Assembly: GCA_010672825.2 (NCBI GenBank) | Contig: JAAHFU020000002.1 | Span: 384,001 to 448,000, forward strand | Source: Leptolyngbya sp. SIO1E4 | GTDB taxonomy: Bacteria > Cyanobacteriota > Cyanobacteriia > Phormidesmidales > Phormidesmidaceae | Direction of reading: 5' to 3' | DNA length: 64,000 bases | Shown here: positions 28,036 through 36,697 of the stretch, in pieces | Layout: each line of letters starts with the position of its first letter | How positions within the stretch are numbered: the first letter of the stretch is position 1 | Made by a program: the position numbers and the translations under genes | Notes under the pieces: model-generated | The model's input: only the letters and a program-made list of their open reading frames with translations | Database searches by the model: none | What the model was told of the DNA's origin: nothing

Positions 28036-29682
28036 ATGGCAGGCGATCCTTTAGAGGTTTTTATCTCCTACTCTCGCAAGGATGAAGGGCTCAAGGATGA
28101 GTTAGCACGTCATCTCAAAATTTTGCGACGGGAGGGCAAAATCAACACCTGGCAAGATCGCGACATTGAAGCCGGGACAGAATGGGCTGGGGAAATCAAG
28201 GCACGGCTAGAAAAGGCGCAGATTATTTTGCTGTTGGTGACGAGCAATTTTCTGGCGTCTGACTATTGCTATGAAACTGAGATGCAGCGGGCTGTGCAGC
28301 GTCACCATGCAGGCACTGCCAGGGTGATTCCGATTATCTTGAAGCCCTGTAGCTGGAAGTACAGCGACTTTAAAGGGCTGCAGGCACTCCCTAAAGACGG
28401 AAAACCGGTGACCAGTTGGAGAGATCGAGAAGAAGCCTTGTTTGATATTGAAATCGGCATCCGTCAGGTGGTTGAGTCGATTCATGCCGAACAGCGAGAT
28501 CGAGAACAGGAAGCCGCGAGGCAGCAGGTAATTCAACAGCAGCAACAGGCAGAAGCTGCGAGGCGAGAGCGGGAACGGCAAGCTGAACAAAAGCGGCAAA
28601 AAGAGCAGGCAGCAGCAGAGCAACTGCGCCGACAACGAGGAGCCGAAGCGCTGCTGCGCCAACAGCAGCTAGAACAGCTCGAAACAGCGCGGCGAGAGCA
28701 AAAACAGGAGCAGTCAACCATAGACCAATGGCACCAAACACAGGGTGAGGTAGAAACTGCTCAGCAAGCTAAATTGCCTAATCTCCAAAAAAATTCATTT
28801 CAAATAGCCACGATTACTGGCATACAGCCAAGTAGATTTTGGGGTTTGGTAGGAAAACAAGCAAATATTAGCAGGCAGCCTGGAGAAGTCACGCAATTTG
28901 ACGAGGTGCTTGACGATGGTCTCACCTTAGCAATGGTCAAAATTCCAGGGGGACAATTTTGGATGGGCTCGCCCGACGATGAGGAAGAGCGTCAATTTGA
29001 TGAGGAACCGCAGCATTCTGTAACTATCCAGTCTTTTTGGATGGGGAAATATGTGGTTACTCAGGCTCAATGGGCTCAGGTCGCTGCTTACCCCAAAGTT
29101 AGGACTGACTTAGAGCCTTTTCCGGCCTATTTCAAAGGCCCGAACCGCCCAGTGGAGCGGGTAAGTTGGGAGCAAGCAGTGGAGTTTTGTCAACGGCTAT
29201 CCCAGAAGACAGGACGCACTTATCGCCTTCCTAGTGAAGCCCAATGGGAATATGCCTGTCGGGCTGGAATGAATACCCCGTTTCATTTTGGCCCCACCAT
29301 CACAACTGATTTAGCCAATTATCGGGGAACTGATTGGGAGTACGAAGGAACAACCTACCTGGGTAGTTATGGAGACGGACCTTATGGAGTTTTTCGAGAA
29401 CAGACGACGGAGGTGGGACGTTTCCCGCCCAATATCTTTGGCTTGTATGACATGCATGGCAACGTATGGGAGTGGTGTCAGGATGTGTGGCACAGCGATT
29501 ATAAGGGAGCGCCCACCGATGACTTTGCTTGGGCAGAAGGCGGTGATCAAGAACGGAGAGTTGTGCGGGGCGGTTCCTGGGACGACAATCCTGGGGACTG
29601 CCGGTCGGCGACCCGCTACTGGGGCGCGCCCGTCAACGGGAACGACGTCACCGGTTTTCGGGTCGTGTGCGGCGTTGCGTGA
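28036..29682 (+). CDS. TIR-coiled coil-FGE-sulfatase (formylglycine-generating-enzyme-like) fusion, probable DGR target
   Basis: 548 residues from ATG 28036 (MAGDPLEVFISYSRKDEG). Residues 1-150 form a TIR domain (EVFISYSRKDE; LASDYCYETEM with the glutamate of NADase TIR domains). Residues ~160-240 form a Gln/Glu/Arg-rich coiled coil. Residues ~290-548 form an FGE-sulfatase (C-type-lectin fold) domain (MVKIPGGQFWMGSPDDEEE; YRLPSEAQWEYACRAG; FGLYDMHGNVWEWCQDV; GFRVVC). The C-terminal stretch RGGSWDDNPGDCRSATRYWG has the codon pattern of a DGR variable region. No reverse transcriptase or template repeat is seen nearby. Likely a signalling or defence receptor. The upstream 28021-28035 sequence offers alternative starts. 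Confidence 0.85.
   Translation: MAGDPLEVFISYSRKDEGLKDELARHLKILRREGKINTWQDRDIEAGTEWAGEIKARLEKAQIILLLVTSNFLASDYCYETEMQRAVQRHHAGTARVIPIILKPCSWKYSDFKGLQALPKDGKPVTSWRDREEALFDIEIGIRQVVESIHAEQRDREQEAARQQVIQQQQQAEAARRERERQAEQKRQKEQAAAEQLRRQRGAEALLRQQQLEQLETARREQKQEQSTIDQWHQTQGEVETAQQAKLPNLQKNSFQIATITGIQPSRFWGLVGKQANISRQPGEVTQFDEVLDDGLTLAMVKIPGGQFWMGSPDDEEERQFDEEPQHSVTIQSFWMGKYVVTQAQWAQVAAYPKVRTDLEPFPAYFKGPNRPVERVSWEQAVEFCQRLSQKTGRTYRLPSEAQWEYACRAGMNTPFHFGPTITTDLANYRGTDWEYEGTTYLGSYGDGPYGVFREQTTEVGRFPPNIFGLYDMHGNVWEWCQDVWHSDYKGAPTDDFAWAEGGDQERRVVRGGSWDDNPGDCRSATRYWGAPVNGNDVTGFRVVCGVA
29566..29670 (+). other. Candidate DGR variable region
   Basis: The codons between RGGSW and GFRVVC include GAC, GAC, ACC, TAC, GGC, GTC, GAC and GTC, which keep C in the third position while first and second positions vary at places where related proteins carry Asn (AAC). 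This is the footprint of adenine-specific mutagenic homing from a template rich in AAC. The GGTTTTCGGGTCGTGTGC end (29653-29670) is the typical place of the invariant 3' homing signal. No matching template repeat in the window. Confidence 0.5.
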
Positions 29683-29785
29683 GGCTTCCCCTTTACCCTT
29701 TTCCACTTTTACTCTTTACACTTCTTAATCTTTTGCTCTCTTACCCTCCTCCTTCGCGCGAAGCGCGTAAAAAATTTGGTGATTG

Positions 29786-29827
29786 AACAGCGCTGTGGCG
29801 GAGCCACAAAATCGAAGGCTCAGCCTC
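29786..29827 (+). repeat. Palindrome-rich repeat, copy 1
   Basis: AACAGCGCTGTGG...CACAAAAT, then AGGCTCAGCCT; the core AACAGCGCTGTGGC recurs at 30299-30340 with a similar order of short hairpins. A REP-type sequence in the gap between the TIR-FGE gene and the DUF433 gene; also CGCGCGAAGCGCG at about 29756. Confidence 0.5.
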
Positions 29828-29925
29828 TCCTCATCCGCTGAATCAGCTTGAATTTCTCGACTCTTTATATCGAAATTTCTTGATAATCATTCGGTTGAAT
29901 AGCATCAACGATCGCTTGAATGCGC

Positions 29926-30171
29926 TTAGTTTGCTGCTTGATACGAGGCCAAGAGGTATATCCCTAACACTGCGAGTTCATAATCTAAAAGCGCCTCCAC
30001 TTGCGATCGAGTTACACCTGGAAACCATTCTAGAAATTGATCAATTGAAGCCCCGTCTTTAAGATTTTCAAAAAAGGCGGATACCGGAACACGGGTCCCC
30101 TTAAAAACCCATGTACCGCTCACCTTATCAGGATGGCGCTCAAGCATATCCAAAGGGTTAGTATGTTCCAT
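29926..30171 (-). CDS. DUF433 antitoxin-like protein, orphan
   Basis: 81 residues: ERHPDKVSGTWVFKGTRVPV and FENLKDGASIDQFLEWFPGV show the DUF433 fold. No DUF5615 partner follows it on the minus strand; the downstream sequence to 29740 contains only palindromic repeats. Possibly a solitary remnant of a toxin-antitoxin module. Confidence 0.8.
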   Translation of the reverse strand: MEHTNPLDMLERHPDKVSGTWVFKGTRVPVSAFFENLKDGASIDQFLEWFPGVTRSQVEALLDYELAVLGIYLLASYQAAN

Positions 30172-30298
30172 CGACTGACTGTTTTTAGTTTCTTATTGTT
30201 CTATTCTTCCTCAACCTTAAGGGGGGTGGACAAAGTTTCGCATTTTGGTTGCGCTCTCAACAATCCTAAAGTTCCTCGTTCCCCGGCTCTGCCGGGTA

Positions 30299-30340
30299 AA
30301 CAGCGCTGTGGCTCTGGCACAAAATTGGAGGCGGAGCCTC
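30299..30340 (+). repeat. Palindrome-rich repeat, copy 2
   Basis: AACAGCGCTGTGG again, followed by CTCTGGCACAAAATTGGAGG; related to 29786-29827. Preceded by CCCCGGCTCTGCCGGG hairpin at 30281-30296. A REP-like family with two copies here. Confidence 0.5.
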
Positions 30341-30392
30341 AAGTGAAAGTGCGTAGCCAGAAGCTCGGCACTAGAAAGTACACTGTACTGAC

Positions 30393-30758
30393 TCATAGCG
30401 GCATTCCCCGCTCAATGGCAGCTTGCACATGGGGACTAGCCGACTCTGCTGGCACCAGGTCAATCGAAAATTCAGGAAGTTTTAGTAGCTGAGCCACGGC
30501 CTCAATGTAATCTGCGGGGGGCAGATCCCAAACTGCGATATCCAGATCAGAGTTTTCGTGAAAGGCTGCGTTATCGAGGACAGAGCCAAATAAAACCACC
30601 CGACTGACGCCAAAGGTTTCTCGGAGTACGCGGGCGGCTACTTTCGCTAACTGAATGCCTCGGGCTTGCCTTTGATGGAGCTGTTCCTGCTGGTGCCGCT
30701 GTCGTTTTTTAGCCGTTGCAATGTAGGCCTGCATTTTGTCGGCTGGCGTGGGTTCCAT
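30393..30758 (-). CDS. MNT-type nucleotidyltransferase domain protein
   Basis: 121 residues from ATG 30758 (MEPTPADKMQAYIATAKKRQ). The motif VVLFGSVLDNAAFHENSDLDIAVW carries GS-x-DxD of the minimal nucleotidyltransferases. The N-terminal helix is basic and Gln-rich. The gene overlaps the end of hupW by ~50 bp (30709-30758), so it is likely co-transcribed. No HEPN partner gene is adjacent, which leaves it an orphan. Whether it acts on the hydrogenase system is not known. Confidence 0.72.
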   Translation of the reverse strand: MEPTPADKMQAYIATAKKRQRHQQEQLHQRQARGIQLAKVAARVLRETFGVSRVVLFGSVLDNAAFHENSDLDIAVWDLPPADYIEAVAQLLKLPEFSIDLVPAESASPHVQAAIERGMPL

Positions 30759-31257
30759 GGGCAAGCACCTTCTCCGCGTCTTTCCCTGAAACGATTCTAT
30801 TTTCGACTTGCTGAATGATCGTTTGCAAGACTTTCTCAGCGGCGGCTTCAACCGCAGGGGAAAGTGTCCAGCCGAAGTCTAAAGTCTCAGCTTCGATCAG
30901 GTAGACCGTGACCTGGGTGGGAAACGTGTCTTTGAAAATTTTGCGTCCGGCGGCGATCGCGTGGTCCCATCTAAAATCGTGCAGGTTATAGCTGGGCTGG
31001 GGTAGCTGTTCTAGCACTGCCCCTGGCACCTCGTATACCGCCCCGGGGTCTGAACTGGTCTGGCTGGCGTCAATAATGATTAATTCACGGCTGCCCCGCG
31101 CCTGAAACATAACATCAATACCCGCTGTGCCACAGTCAAAGACGCGCACGTCGGGTACGGGGTTTTCAGTTAGATATTGCTGTAGCCGCTGGGCGATCAA
31201 AACCCCGACCCCATCGTCGGAACGATTAAGGTTGCCACAGCCGATGATTGTCAACAT
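30709..31257 (-). CDS. hupW: HupW-type hydrogenase maturation protease
   Basis: 182 residues from ATG 31257 (MLTIIGCGNLNRSDDGVGVL). The G(C/N)GNxxRxDDGxG motif and the DCGTAGIDVMF and IIIDASQTSSDPGAVY blocks are those of [NiFe] hydrogenase C-terminal endopeptidases. The enzyme removes the HupL C-terminal peptide after nickel insertion. It is downstream of hupL in the same orientation, separated by ~290 bp of repeat-rich DNA. The protein is ~25 residues longer than many HupW, with a charged C-terminal tail. Confidence 0.9.
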   Translation of the reverse strand: MLTIIGCGNLNRSDDGVGVLIAQRLQQYLTENPVPDVRVFDCGTAGIDVMFQARGSRELIIIDASQTSSDPGAVYEVPGAVLEQLPQPSYNLHDFRWDHAIAAGRKIFKDTFPTQVTVYLIEAETLDFGWTLSPAVEAAAEKVLQTIIQQVENRIVSGKDAEKVLAHGTHASRQNAGLHCNG

Positions 31258-31270
31258 GGATATCAATAAA

Positions 31271-31340
31271 AGAAAAGGCAGAAAGCAGAAGGCAGAAGGC
31301 AGAAAGAAAAGGCAGAAAGCAGAAGGCAGAAGGCAGAGAG
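31271..31340 (+). repeat. Heptanucleotide STRR (AGAAGGC type)
   Basis: Two ~33-bp copies of AGAAAAGGCAGAAAGCAGAAG followed by AGGC units, a cyanobacterial short tandem repeat. Lies upstream of hupW and could vary in length. Confidence 0.75.
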
Positions 31341-31381
31341 GGAGGATGGATTGGGTTCCTGCCTACTGCATTTTGGATTAA

Positions 31382-31539
31382 GGAACCGGGTTTCTTTGAG
31401 TCAGATATTCCTGCTCGTGAATGGTTAGACCTCTTTCACGAATAAAGTGGGACCCCCTTCCGTTTGCTTTGGAGAATGGGTATTAAGGGGGCGTTATAGG
31501 ATTGATGCAAGTGGTCTGTTCTCTAAGAAACCCGATTCC
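31382..31539. repeat. Inverted-repeat-bounded element between hupL and hupW
   Basis: GGAACCGGGTTTCTT (31382-31396) and AAGAAACCCGATTCC (31525-31539) are inverted copies with one mismatch, enclosing ~130 bp. The AAGAAACCCG(A/G)TT core resembles a dispersed repeat of many cyanobacterial genomes. May act as a terminator or RNA processing site for the hupSL transcript, whose stop is 4 bp beyond. Confidence 0.55.
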
Positions 31540-31543
31540 TGGA

Positions 31544-33151
31544 TCAGGCGGTTCTAAACCGGGCCAGTTCTTCCCCGGTTTTGTCGTCGTGGGCGTGGAC
31601 GGTACACACCAGACAGGAATCAAAGGAGCGGGCGACGTGGCCGACTTCGACCGGATCGTTTGGATCGGCAATGGGTGTACCGACAAGCGCTTCTTCGATG
31701 GGCCCACGGACGCCGTCAGCATCGCGTGGCCCGACGTTCCAGGTGGTGGGGGCGATGATCTGATAGTTCTTGATCTTGCCGCCTTCCACTTCTACCCAGT
31801 GGCACAGGGCTCCCCGAGCTGCCTCGGTGGCTCCCCAACCACGACCATCGGTTTCCGTCGGCTTGATGTAGAACGGTTCCTTGAGTCGGAACTCCCGTAG
31901 GCAGTGCTCAGCCTGGCGATAGAGCTTCACGATCTCATGCACCCGAGCCAACTGCCGCAGGTGAATACTGGGGCCGCCCATTTTCTTGAAGGCATCCAGA
32001 ATGAACCCGTCGTAGTGCTGCCAATCTTCACCGTGGCGACCGCCTGCAACTAGCTGCCGGGCCAGTGGCCCCGCTTCTAAGCGGCCCGACTCGATATGAC
32101 GGACTGCCGTAGACCAGGAGTAAGCCCCGTCATAGTCGTGACTGTTGTTGGCCGTGGGCTGCACCGTGCGGTCAAAGGGGTGAATGTCGGCAATCCCTTC
32201 GTCATACCAGGCGTGGGCGGTGTTCTCCCGAGCAAAGTCTTGCTGCATCAGCTGGTGGGTGTCAGTGAAGCTGTCGTAGACGCCGCTCTTCATAATCAGG
32301 GCAGCATTGCGGCTTTCGATGGTGGGTTTTTGGTAGCGGTCTTCGTGGGGCAGATACCCCCAAGTCACGTAGCGACCGCAGCCACCGCCGTAGGTATCGA
32401 GCCCAATATCGAGGCCCATGCGCCAGTAGAAGCCCAGGTCAGAGTTGGCATGTTCGGGCTTTTCATCAATCCAGGCCATGAAGTCGTCATAGGTCTGAAT
32501 TTGTTCATACCGCTCTAGGGAGCAGCCTAGCCAGACGGGCTCCAGCCAATTGGTGCGGAAGTATTCCAAAATTGACCAGGCACGGGTGATATCCGTCAGT
32601 GTGGGGGCACACATGACGCCCCCAGGCACCATATAGCTGGAATGGGGCCATTGCCCGCCAAGCAGCGCGTAGATTTCAACGGGCTTGCCGGAAATGGTGA
32701 CCCCAAGTTCATAGGAAGTGCCCGTGTAGGGGGCAAAGCGACGACAGGCTTCTTCGTAGAAGGCGCTGTTTTGGTATTTCTTGTTGGTCAGGTCGATGGC
32801 GTATAGCCCATAGAAATAGCGCGGGATGCTCTGAATCGACTCAGCAAGCTGGCCCAAGTTTCTGGCCAAAATGGCGTTGCGAGGCACCTCAGTGCCCCAG
32901 GCCGTATCCAGTGCCCAAGAGGCGCAGGTGAGGTGAGAGCCGCCACAAATGCCGCAGGCCCGGGGGGTTACAATGAGCCCGGCCTGGGGGTCTTTGCCTT
33001 TGAGAATAATCTCAAAGCCGCGAAACAATTCGGCCCGAGTCCAGGCGTTGACCACTTGGCCGTCGCGAATGTCTACGCGCACGTCGAGGTCTCCCTCAAC
33101 CCTCCCGACGGGTGAAATGTCTAAGGTTTGAATGGCTGATGTTGCAGTCAT
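31544..33151 (-). CDS. hupL: Uptake [NiFe] hydrogenase large subunit
   Basis: 535 residues. The N-terminal RGICGGSH-type L1 motif reads PRACGICGGSHLTC, and the C-terminal L2 motif reads DSCLVCTVHAHDD; these four Cys coordinate the Ni-Fe centre. After the conserved His the peptide AHDDKTGEELARFRTA would be cleaved by HupW. Active on the cytoplasmic or thylakoid side, oxidising H2. Cotranscribed with hupS, 24 bp away; all cyanobacterial HupL features (TSYELGVTISGKPVEIYAL, GLDTYGGGCGRYVTWG) are present. Confidence 0.97.
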   Translation of the reverse strand: MTATSAIQTLDISPVGRVEGDLDVRVDIRDGQVVNAWTRAELFRGFEIILKGKDPQAGLIVTPRACGICGGSHLTCASWALDTAWGTEVPRNAILARNLGQLAESIQSIPRYFYGLYAIDLTNKKYQNSAFYEEACRRFAPYTGTSYELGVTISGKPVEIYALLGGQWPHSSYMVPGGVMCAPTLTDITRAWSILEYFRTNWLEPVWLGCSLERYEQIQTYDDFMAWIDEKPEHANSDLGFYWRMGLDIGLDTYGGGCGRYVTWGYLPHEDRYQKPTIESRNAALIMKSGVYDSFTDTHQLMQQDFARENTAHAWYDEGIADIHPFDRTVQPTANNSHDYDGAYSWSTAVRHIESGRLEAGPLARQLVAGGRHGEDWQHYDGFILDAFKKMGGPSIHLRQLARVHEIVKLYRQAEHCLREFRLKEPFYIKPTETDGRGWGATEAARGALCHWVEVEGGKIKNYQIIAPTTWNVGPRDADGVRGPIEEALVGTPIADPNDPVEVGHVARSFDSCLVCTVHAHDDKTGEELARFRTA

Positions 33152-33175
33152 AAATTTCGAGTGAATAGTGGAGCG

Positions 33176-34138
33176 CTATACGGTGAAAATGTCGTCTTCG
33201 GCCCAGGCGGGCATGGCGTCTTTGGCCACCACCGTGAGCAGGGCGTAGTCTTTTTTGTTGACCCCTGTGGGCAGCTCTTTGGGTACGCCCATGATGGTCT
33301 GGGTTTTGAAGACAGTGCCGGGTGCCAGGTCATGGAAGGGGAATTCGGGCTCGGTACAGCCTAGACAAGGCATGCCTGCCCGAGTTTTAGACGACACCCG
33401 ATTCCATAGAATTCGGTTGCAGGAAGAGTGCGTCATTGGCCCCCGGCAGCCCAGGTCATAGAAGAGGCAGCCGGTGCGCTGGCTAAATTCATCGCTGGAG
33501 GCTTTGTAGGCAAAGTGAATGTTGCGGGTGCAGCCTGTTTGCGTAAAGCTCTTGAAGAAGGTTTGGGGCCGGTTAAATTCGTCTAGGGTGATGTCGTCTA
33601 GGCGACCCGTGGCGATCGCCACCAGAATCTGCGTCATCCAGTCGGGGTGAGCTGGGCAGCCGGGAATGTTAATCACCGGGAAGCCTGCCTGGGATTTATA
33701 GTCAGTGCCCAGGGCGCCCCCAGCCTCACGCTTCAGGAACTGCAATCCCTCCGATTGACTAGGATTGGGCGCCATCGCTGGAATCCCGCCCCAGGTGGCG
33801 CAATCACCCACAGCCACGACAAACTTTGCCACCCCCGCCAGGTCGTGGACCCAGTCTTTCATGGGGCGATCTGCAAAGCGATTCCACTCGCCGGTGCCAT
33901 TGGGGGCATTTACCACTGACCCCTCAAACACCAAAATATCTAGGGGTGTTTCCCCAGAGAGGCACTGACGCAGCAGCCGCTGCAGGTTGTCTCCTAACTC
34001 CATCCCTAGGGATGGATGCCAGAGCACGTTAATGCCAAAGTCCGTCACTAAGTCGCAAACGCTTGGTTCTTCTGCGTTTAAAAACGACATCGTGTTTCCA
34101 GAGCAGGCACCGCCCTGGAGCCACAACACATTTGCCAT
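33176..34138 (-). CDS. hupS: Uptake [NiFe] hydrogenase small subunit
   Basis: 320 residues beginning MANVLWLQGGACSGNTMSFL, with no signal peptide, as in cyanobacterial HupS. Cysteines for the three Fe-S clusters are visible (CSGNT, VGDCATWGG, IPGCPAHPDW, GCTRNIHF, CLFYDLGCRGPMTHSSC, PCLGCTEPEFPFH). It relays electrons from the NiFe site. First gene of the minus-strand hupS-hupL unit; the 925-bp region upstream is shared with the divergent hyp-linked operon. Confidence 0.97.
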   Translation of the reverse strand: MANVLWLQGGACSGNTMSFLNAEEPSVCDLVTDFGINVLWHPSLGMELGDNLQRLLRQCLSGETPLDILVFEGSVVNAPNGTGEWNRFADRPMKDWVHDLAGVAKFVVAVGDCATWGGIPAMAPNPSQSEGLQFLKREAGGALGTDYKSQAGFPVINIPGCPAHPDWMTQILVAIATGRLDDITLDEFNRPQTFFKSFTQTGCTRNIHFAYKASSDEFSQRTGCLFYDLGCRGPMTHSSCNRILWNRVSSKTRAGMPCLGCTEPEFPFHDLAPGTVFKTQTIMGVPKELPTGVNKKDYALLTVVAKDAMPAWAEDDIFTV

Positions 34139-35063
34139 GGGTCACCTCAGTTCAGAAGGATACTGTGCTTCTGCCTCTGATCCGCCCACTTATCCACTTT
34201 TATCTTCTATAACATTGATAGCCATTCATATATATCAATTAGTATTTGGAAGATTGTAATAAACCTGAAAAATTGTTGCTTTTTATTGCATTCCCAAGCA
34301 GGTTCAGAGACAGTGAAGCCGCTGATAAACTGTTCAAACCTTCTTAGTCAATGCCTTTGAAAGATTTTTGTAGGGCGGCTGTTCCGAACGCTAAATATAT
34401 TTTTACGCGATCAAATTATTCTATTTAAGGTCACTCAGGTGACGAGCCGCTTCACAAAATTCGATAAACAAGCTTGATGTTGCTTATGGCCGATTGTGAT
34501 GGCAGATCATGACACGTCTGCAGGAAAAATTTGAGTCAAGCTGTGAGTTCATCGAGTGCGGCTGACGTACTTTCCAGAGTGATCTGAAACCCGTGAAGAT
34601 GCTCAATAAAAAGGTGCTGAGAGTCGATAGGTGTTTTCGCTAGAGAGGCCCTAAAGCCTTGTCTGCTCAGGCTTTGTGCTTAAAGGGTGAGCAGAAAAGT
34701 GATACGTGACAGGGGTGAAAAAATTGAAAGAGACCCTGCAAGGGTTGGGCAAAATTGAGGGATTCAGATGCGGTGCTTGGCTATTTTTCTAGGAGCTTGA
34801 ACAACACAACGGTTGTTTTTCTTGCGGGATTATTTGCTTTTTTGAAGGCTTAACATTGAATGATAAACAAGGATCAGGTTGCTAAAAGTCGCGAGAGACT
34901 TTGTCTGAAATCGTGAAATGTCTCGCGCTTAAACATTAAAAAAATGCGGGGATTATAAGAAGATTAATTTATCTGCCGTTTATGCTGCTAAAAATTCAAA
35001 TCTATTGAGCCTCTGCTGCGCACTTATCCACTAGCAGCAATTTTGTAGGAGCTTTATTCCCCT
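34139..35063. promoter_or_regulatory. Divergent promoter region of hupSL and the hyp-linked operon
   Basis: Non-coding 925 bp. Contains an inverted repeat ATTGATA-N12-TATCAAT at 34214-34239 close to hupS and a hairpin AAAGCCT...AGGCTTT at 34653-34675. No exact GTA-N8-TAC (NtcA) site seen. AT-rich, no gene found. Confidence 0.5.
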
Positions 35064-36053
35064 GTGACTAATACCTTGACGGATACGGCTGTTAAGGTGG
35101 CGATCGCAGCCCTTGATTCTGAAGCGGCAACGCCCATTGAAAAGATTGAAATGCTTTTAGAGATGGCGACGCGGCTGCAGCATAAACCGCAAGATGAGCA
35201 TCCGTTAATCCAGGCGATTGTGCTGTATGACCATGCTTTAGAAGTGGGTGGCGAGACGTATCCACTACTGAAAGCCCGCGCCCTGGCTGGCAAGGCAACG
35301 GCACTGCGATCGCTGCCAGAAGAAGGGCCGGATCGCTTGCTAGAAGCCAAAACCCTGTATGAAGCAGCGCTGCCGCTGTTAACCCAGCACGGTGCGCCTG
35401 AGGAAAAAGCCGAAACCCAGATGAATCTGGGGTTGGTCATGCAGTCGTTAGTGCCTTATCACCAGGCCCGGCTGGCTGACTGTATTCGTCTGTATCAGCA
35501 GGCTTTGGAGGTCTTTACCGGCAAAGCCTATCCCCAGGAATATGCCATTCTGCAAAACAACATTGCGATCGCCTATCTGTCGATGGCCTCCACCACTGGC
35601 CGAGATGATTTGAAGCAGGCGATCGCGGTGCAGACGTTTGAGCAAGCATTAACGGTGATCACCCTGATCGATCATCCCAGCGAATACGCCATGTTGCAAA
35701 ACAACTTGGGGAATGCGCTGCAGTATTTGCCCAGTACGCACTCCGTAGAAAACAATCTGCGGGCGCTGACGGCCTACGATGAAGCGCTGAAGGTGCGCAC
35801 GGCTAAAGATACCCCGTTGCCCTATGCCCACACCCTGGCAAACCGGGCCAATGTGTTGGTCAATCTGCCAGATGACCTGGAGCATCCTGAGTGGGGGAAT
35901 CAGCGGCATTTACAGCAGGCTGGGGCTCACTACCTGGAAGCGGAGCACCTGTTCTTGGCCTATGGCCAGTTTTCCCAAGCAAAGGCTGTCCGACAGGCCC
36001 ATGAGGCCCTGTCTCAGTCGCTGGCTGAAGCGATGCCTGAAGTTGTGAACTAG
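35064..36053 (+). CDS. TPR-type protein of the extended hyp operon
   Basis: 329 residues with GTG start. Tetratricopeptide-like helices recur (LARALAGKATALRS, AILQNNIAIAYLSMA, AMLQNNLGNALQYL, AHTLANRANVLVNL), consistent with five to six TPRs mediating protein contacts. It is the first gene of the plus-strand cluster and has the position of an alr0691-type gene in the extended hyp operon of Nostoc sp. PCC 7120, where it has been proposed to assist HupS maturation. Function inferred only from synteny. Confidence 0.85.
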   Translation: MTNTLTDTAVKVAIAALDSEAATPIEKIEMLLEMATRLQHKPQDEHPLIQAIVLYDHALEVGGETYPLLKARALAGKATALRSLPEEGPDRLLEAKTLYEAALPLLTQHGAPEEKAETQMNLGLVMQSLVPYHQARLADCIRLYQQALEVFTGKAYPQEYAILQNNIAIAYLSMASTTGRDDLKQAIAVQTFEQALTVITLIDHPSEYAMLQNNLGNALQYLPSTHSVENNLRALTAYDEALKVRTAKDTPLPYAHTLANRANVLVNLPDDLEHPEWGNQRHLQQAGAHYLEAEHLFLAYGQFSQAKAVRQAHEALSQSLAEAMPEVVN

Positions 36054-36112
36054 GGCGGGTTCACCGTCTGTTATTCCCTCAACGTCGATCCTGAAACTTT
36101 CTGAGGTTCACT

Positions 36113-36379
36113 ATGGAAGCGATTCTCAACGATCCCCTGTTGCAGGGGTTCCTTCACGATTTATGGAGTCAGAAAATCACCCTGGCAACGGGGCCAGTGT
36201 GGTTGCTCGTGGCGATCGCCTTTTCGATTCTGGGCGGTGCCCTCGGCGGTGTCGTGCTGGCGAGAAAAGATTTGGGTTCCCGGCTGGCCGCCATGATCGG
36301 CGGACTGTACGGCCCCGCCGCCATGATTCCAGCCGCGACGCTGGGCCTGGCGCTGATCGGATTTGGGTTAGCAACCTAG
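36113..36379 (+). CDS. Small membrane protein of the extended hyp operon
   Basis: 88 residues, two membrane spans (TGPVWLLVAIAFSILGGALG and MIGGLYGPAAMIPAATLGLA). No enzymatic motif. Lies 59 bp after the TPR gene. Its place corresponds to the small genes asr0689/asr0690 of Nostoc PCC 7120 that accompany hyp genes; role unknown, possibly membrane anchoring. Confidence 0.75.
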   Translation: MEAILNDPLLQGFLHDLWSQKITLATGPVWLLVAIAFSILGGALGGVVLARKDLGSRLAAMIGGLYGPAAMIPAATLGLALIGFGLAT

Positions 36380-36461
36380 GCATCAAAACTCATTCCTGAT
36401 CAAGCTGCTGAACTGAGTTTTTCCCATTACATATCTCATTGCATATCTAAGGAGAACGTCT

Positions 36462-36686
36462 GTGTTAGAAGTCGGTTGGTTTTCAAGCAAGCTGCTGTTT
36501 AAAGGCAAACTATTGCGCAACCCTGGCTATTTCGCCCGAGAAACCACCCTTGGAGTGGGTATCGGCGTGGTCTTGTTAACTGGGCTGTGGCACGTTAGCG
36601 CCAATTTAGGGGTGGCGATCGCTCTCTCCAGCATGGTGACGGGGTTTACCATGCCCTTCCTGTTGAAAGACGTCAAGATGAAATAG
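36462..36686 (+). CDS. Small membrane protein of the extended hyp operon
   Basis: 74 residues with a GTG start after AAGGAGAA. The second half is hydrophobic (TTLGVGIGVVLLTGLWHVSAN, GVAIALSSMVTGFTMPFLL), giving one or two spans. Followed after 11 bp by the NifU-Rieske gene, so translationally linked. Counterpart of a small hyp-operon gene in Nostoc. Confidence 0.75.
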   Translation: MLEVGWFSSKLLFKGKLLRNPGYFARETTLGVGIGVVLLTGLWHVSANLGVAIALSSMVTGFTMPFLLKDVKMK

Positions 36687-36697
36687 GAGGCATGTGA

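Noticed and set aside
29683-29925. DGR template repeat or RT next to the TIR-FGE gene
   Set aside because: No similar repeat or RT motif (YxDD) found in the gap; only REP-like palindromes.
31248-31445. 65- and 84-aa Lys/Arg-rich ORFs upstream of hupW
   Set aside because: Encoded by the AGAAGGC tandem repeat.
34139-35063. NtcA site (GTA-N8-TAC) upstream of hupS
   Set aside because: Several partial matches but no exact consensus.
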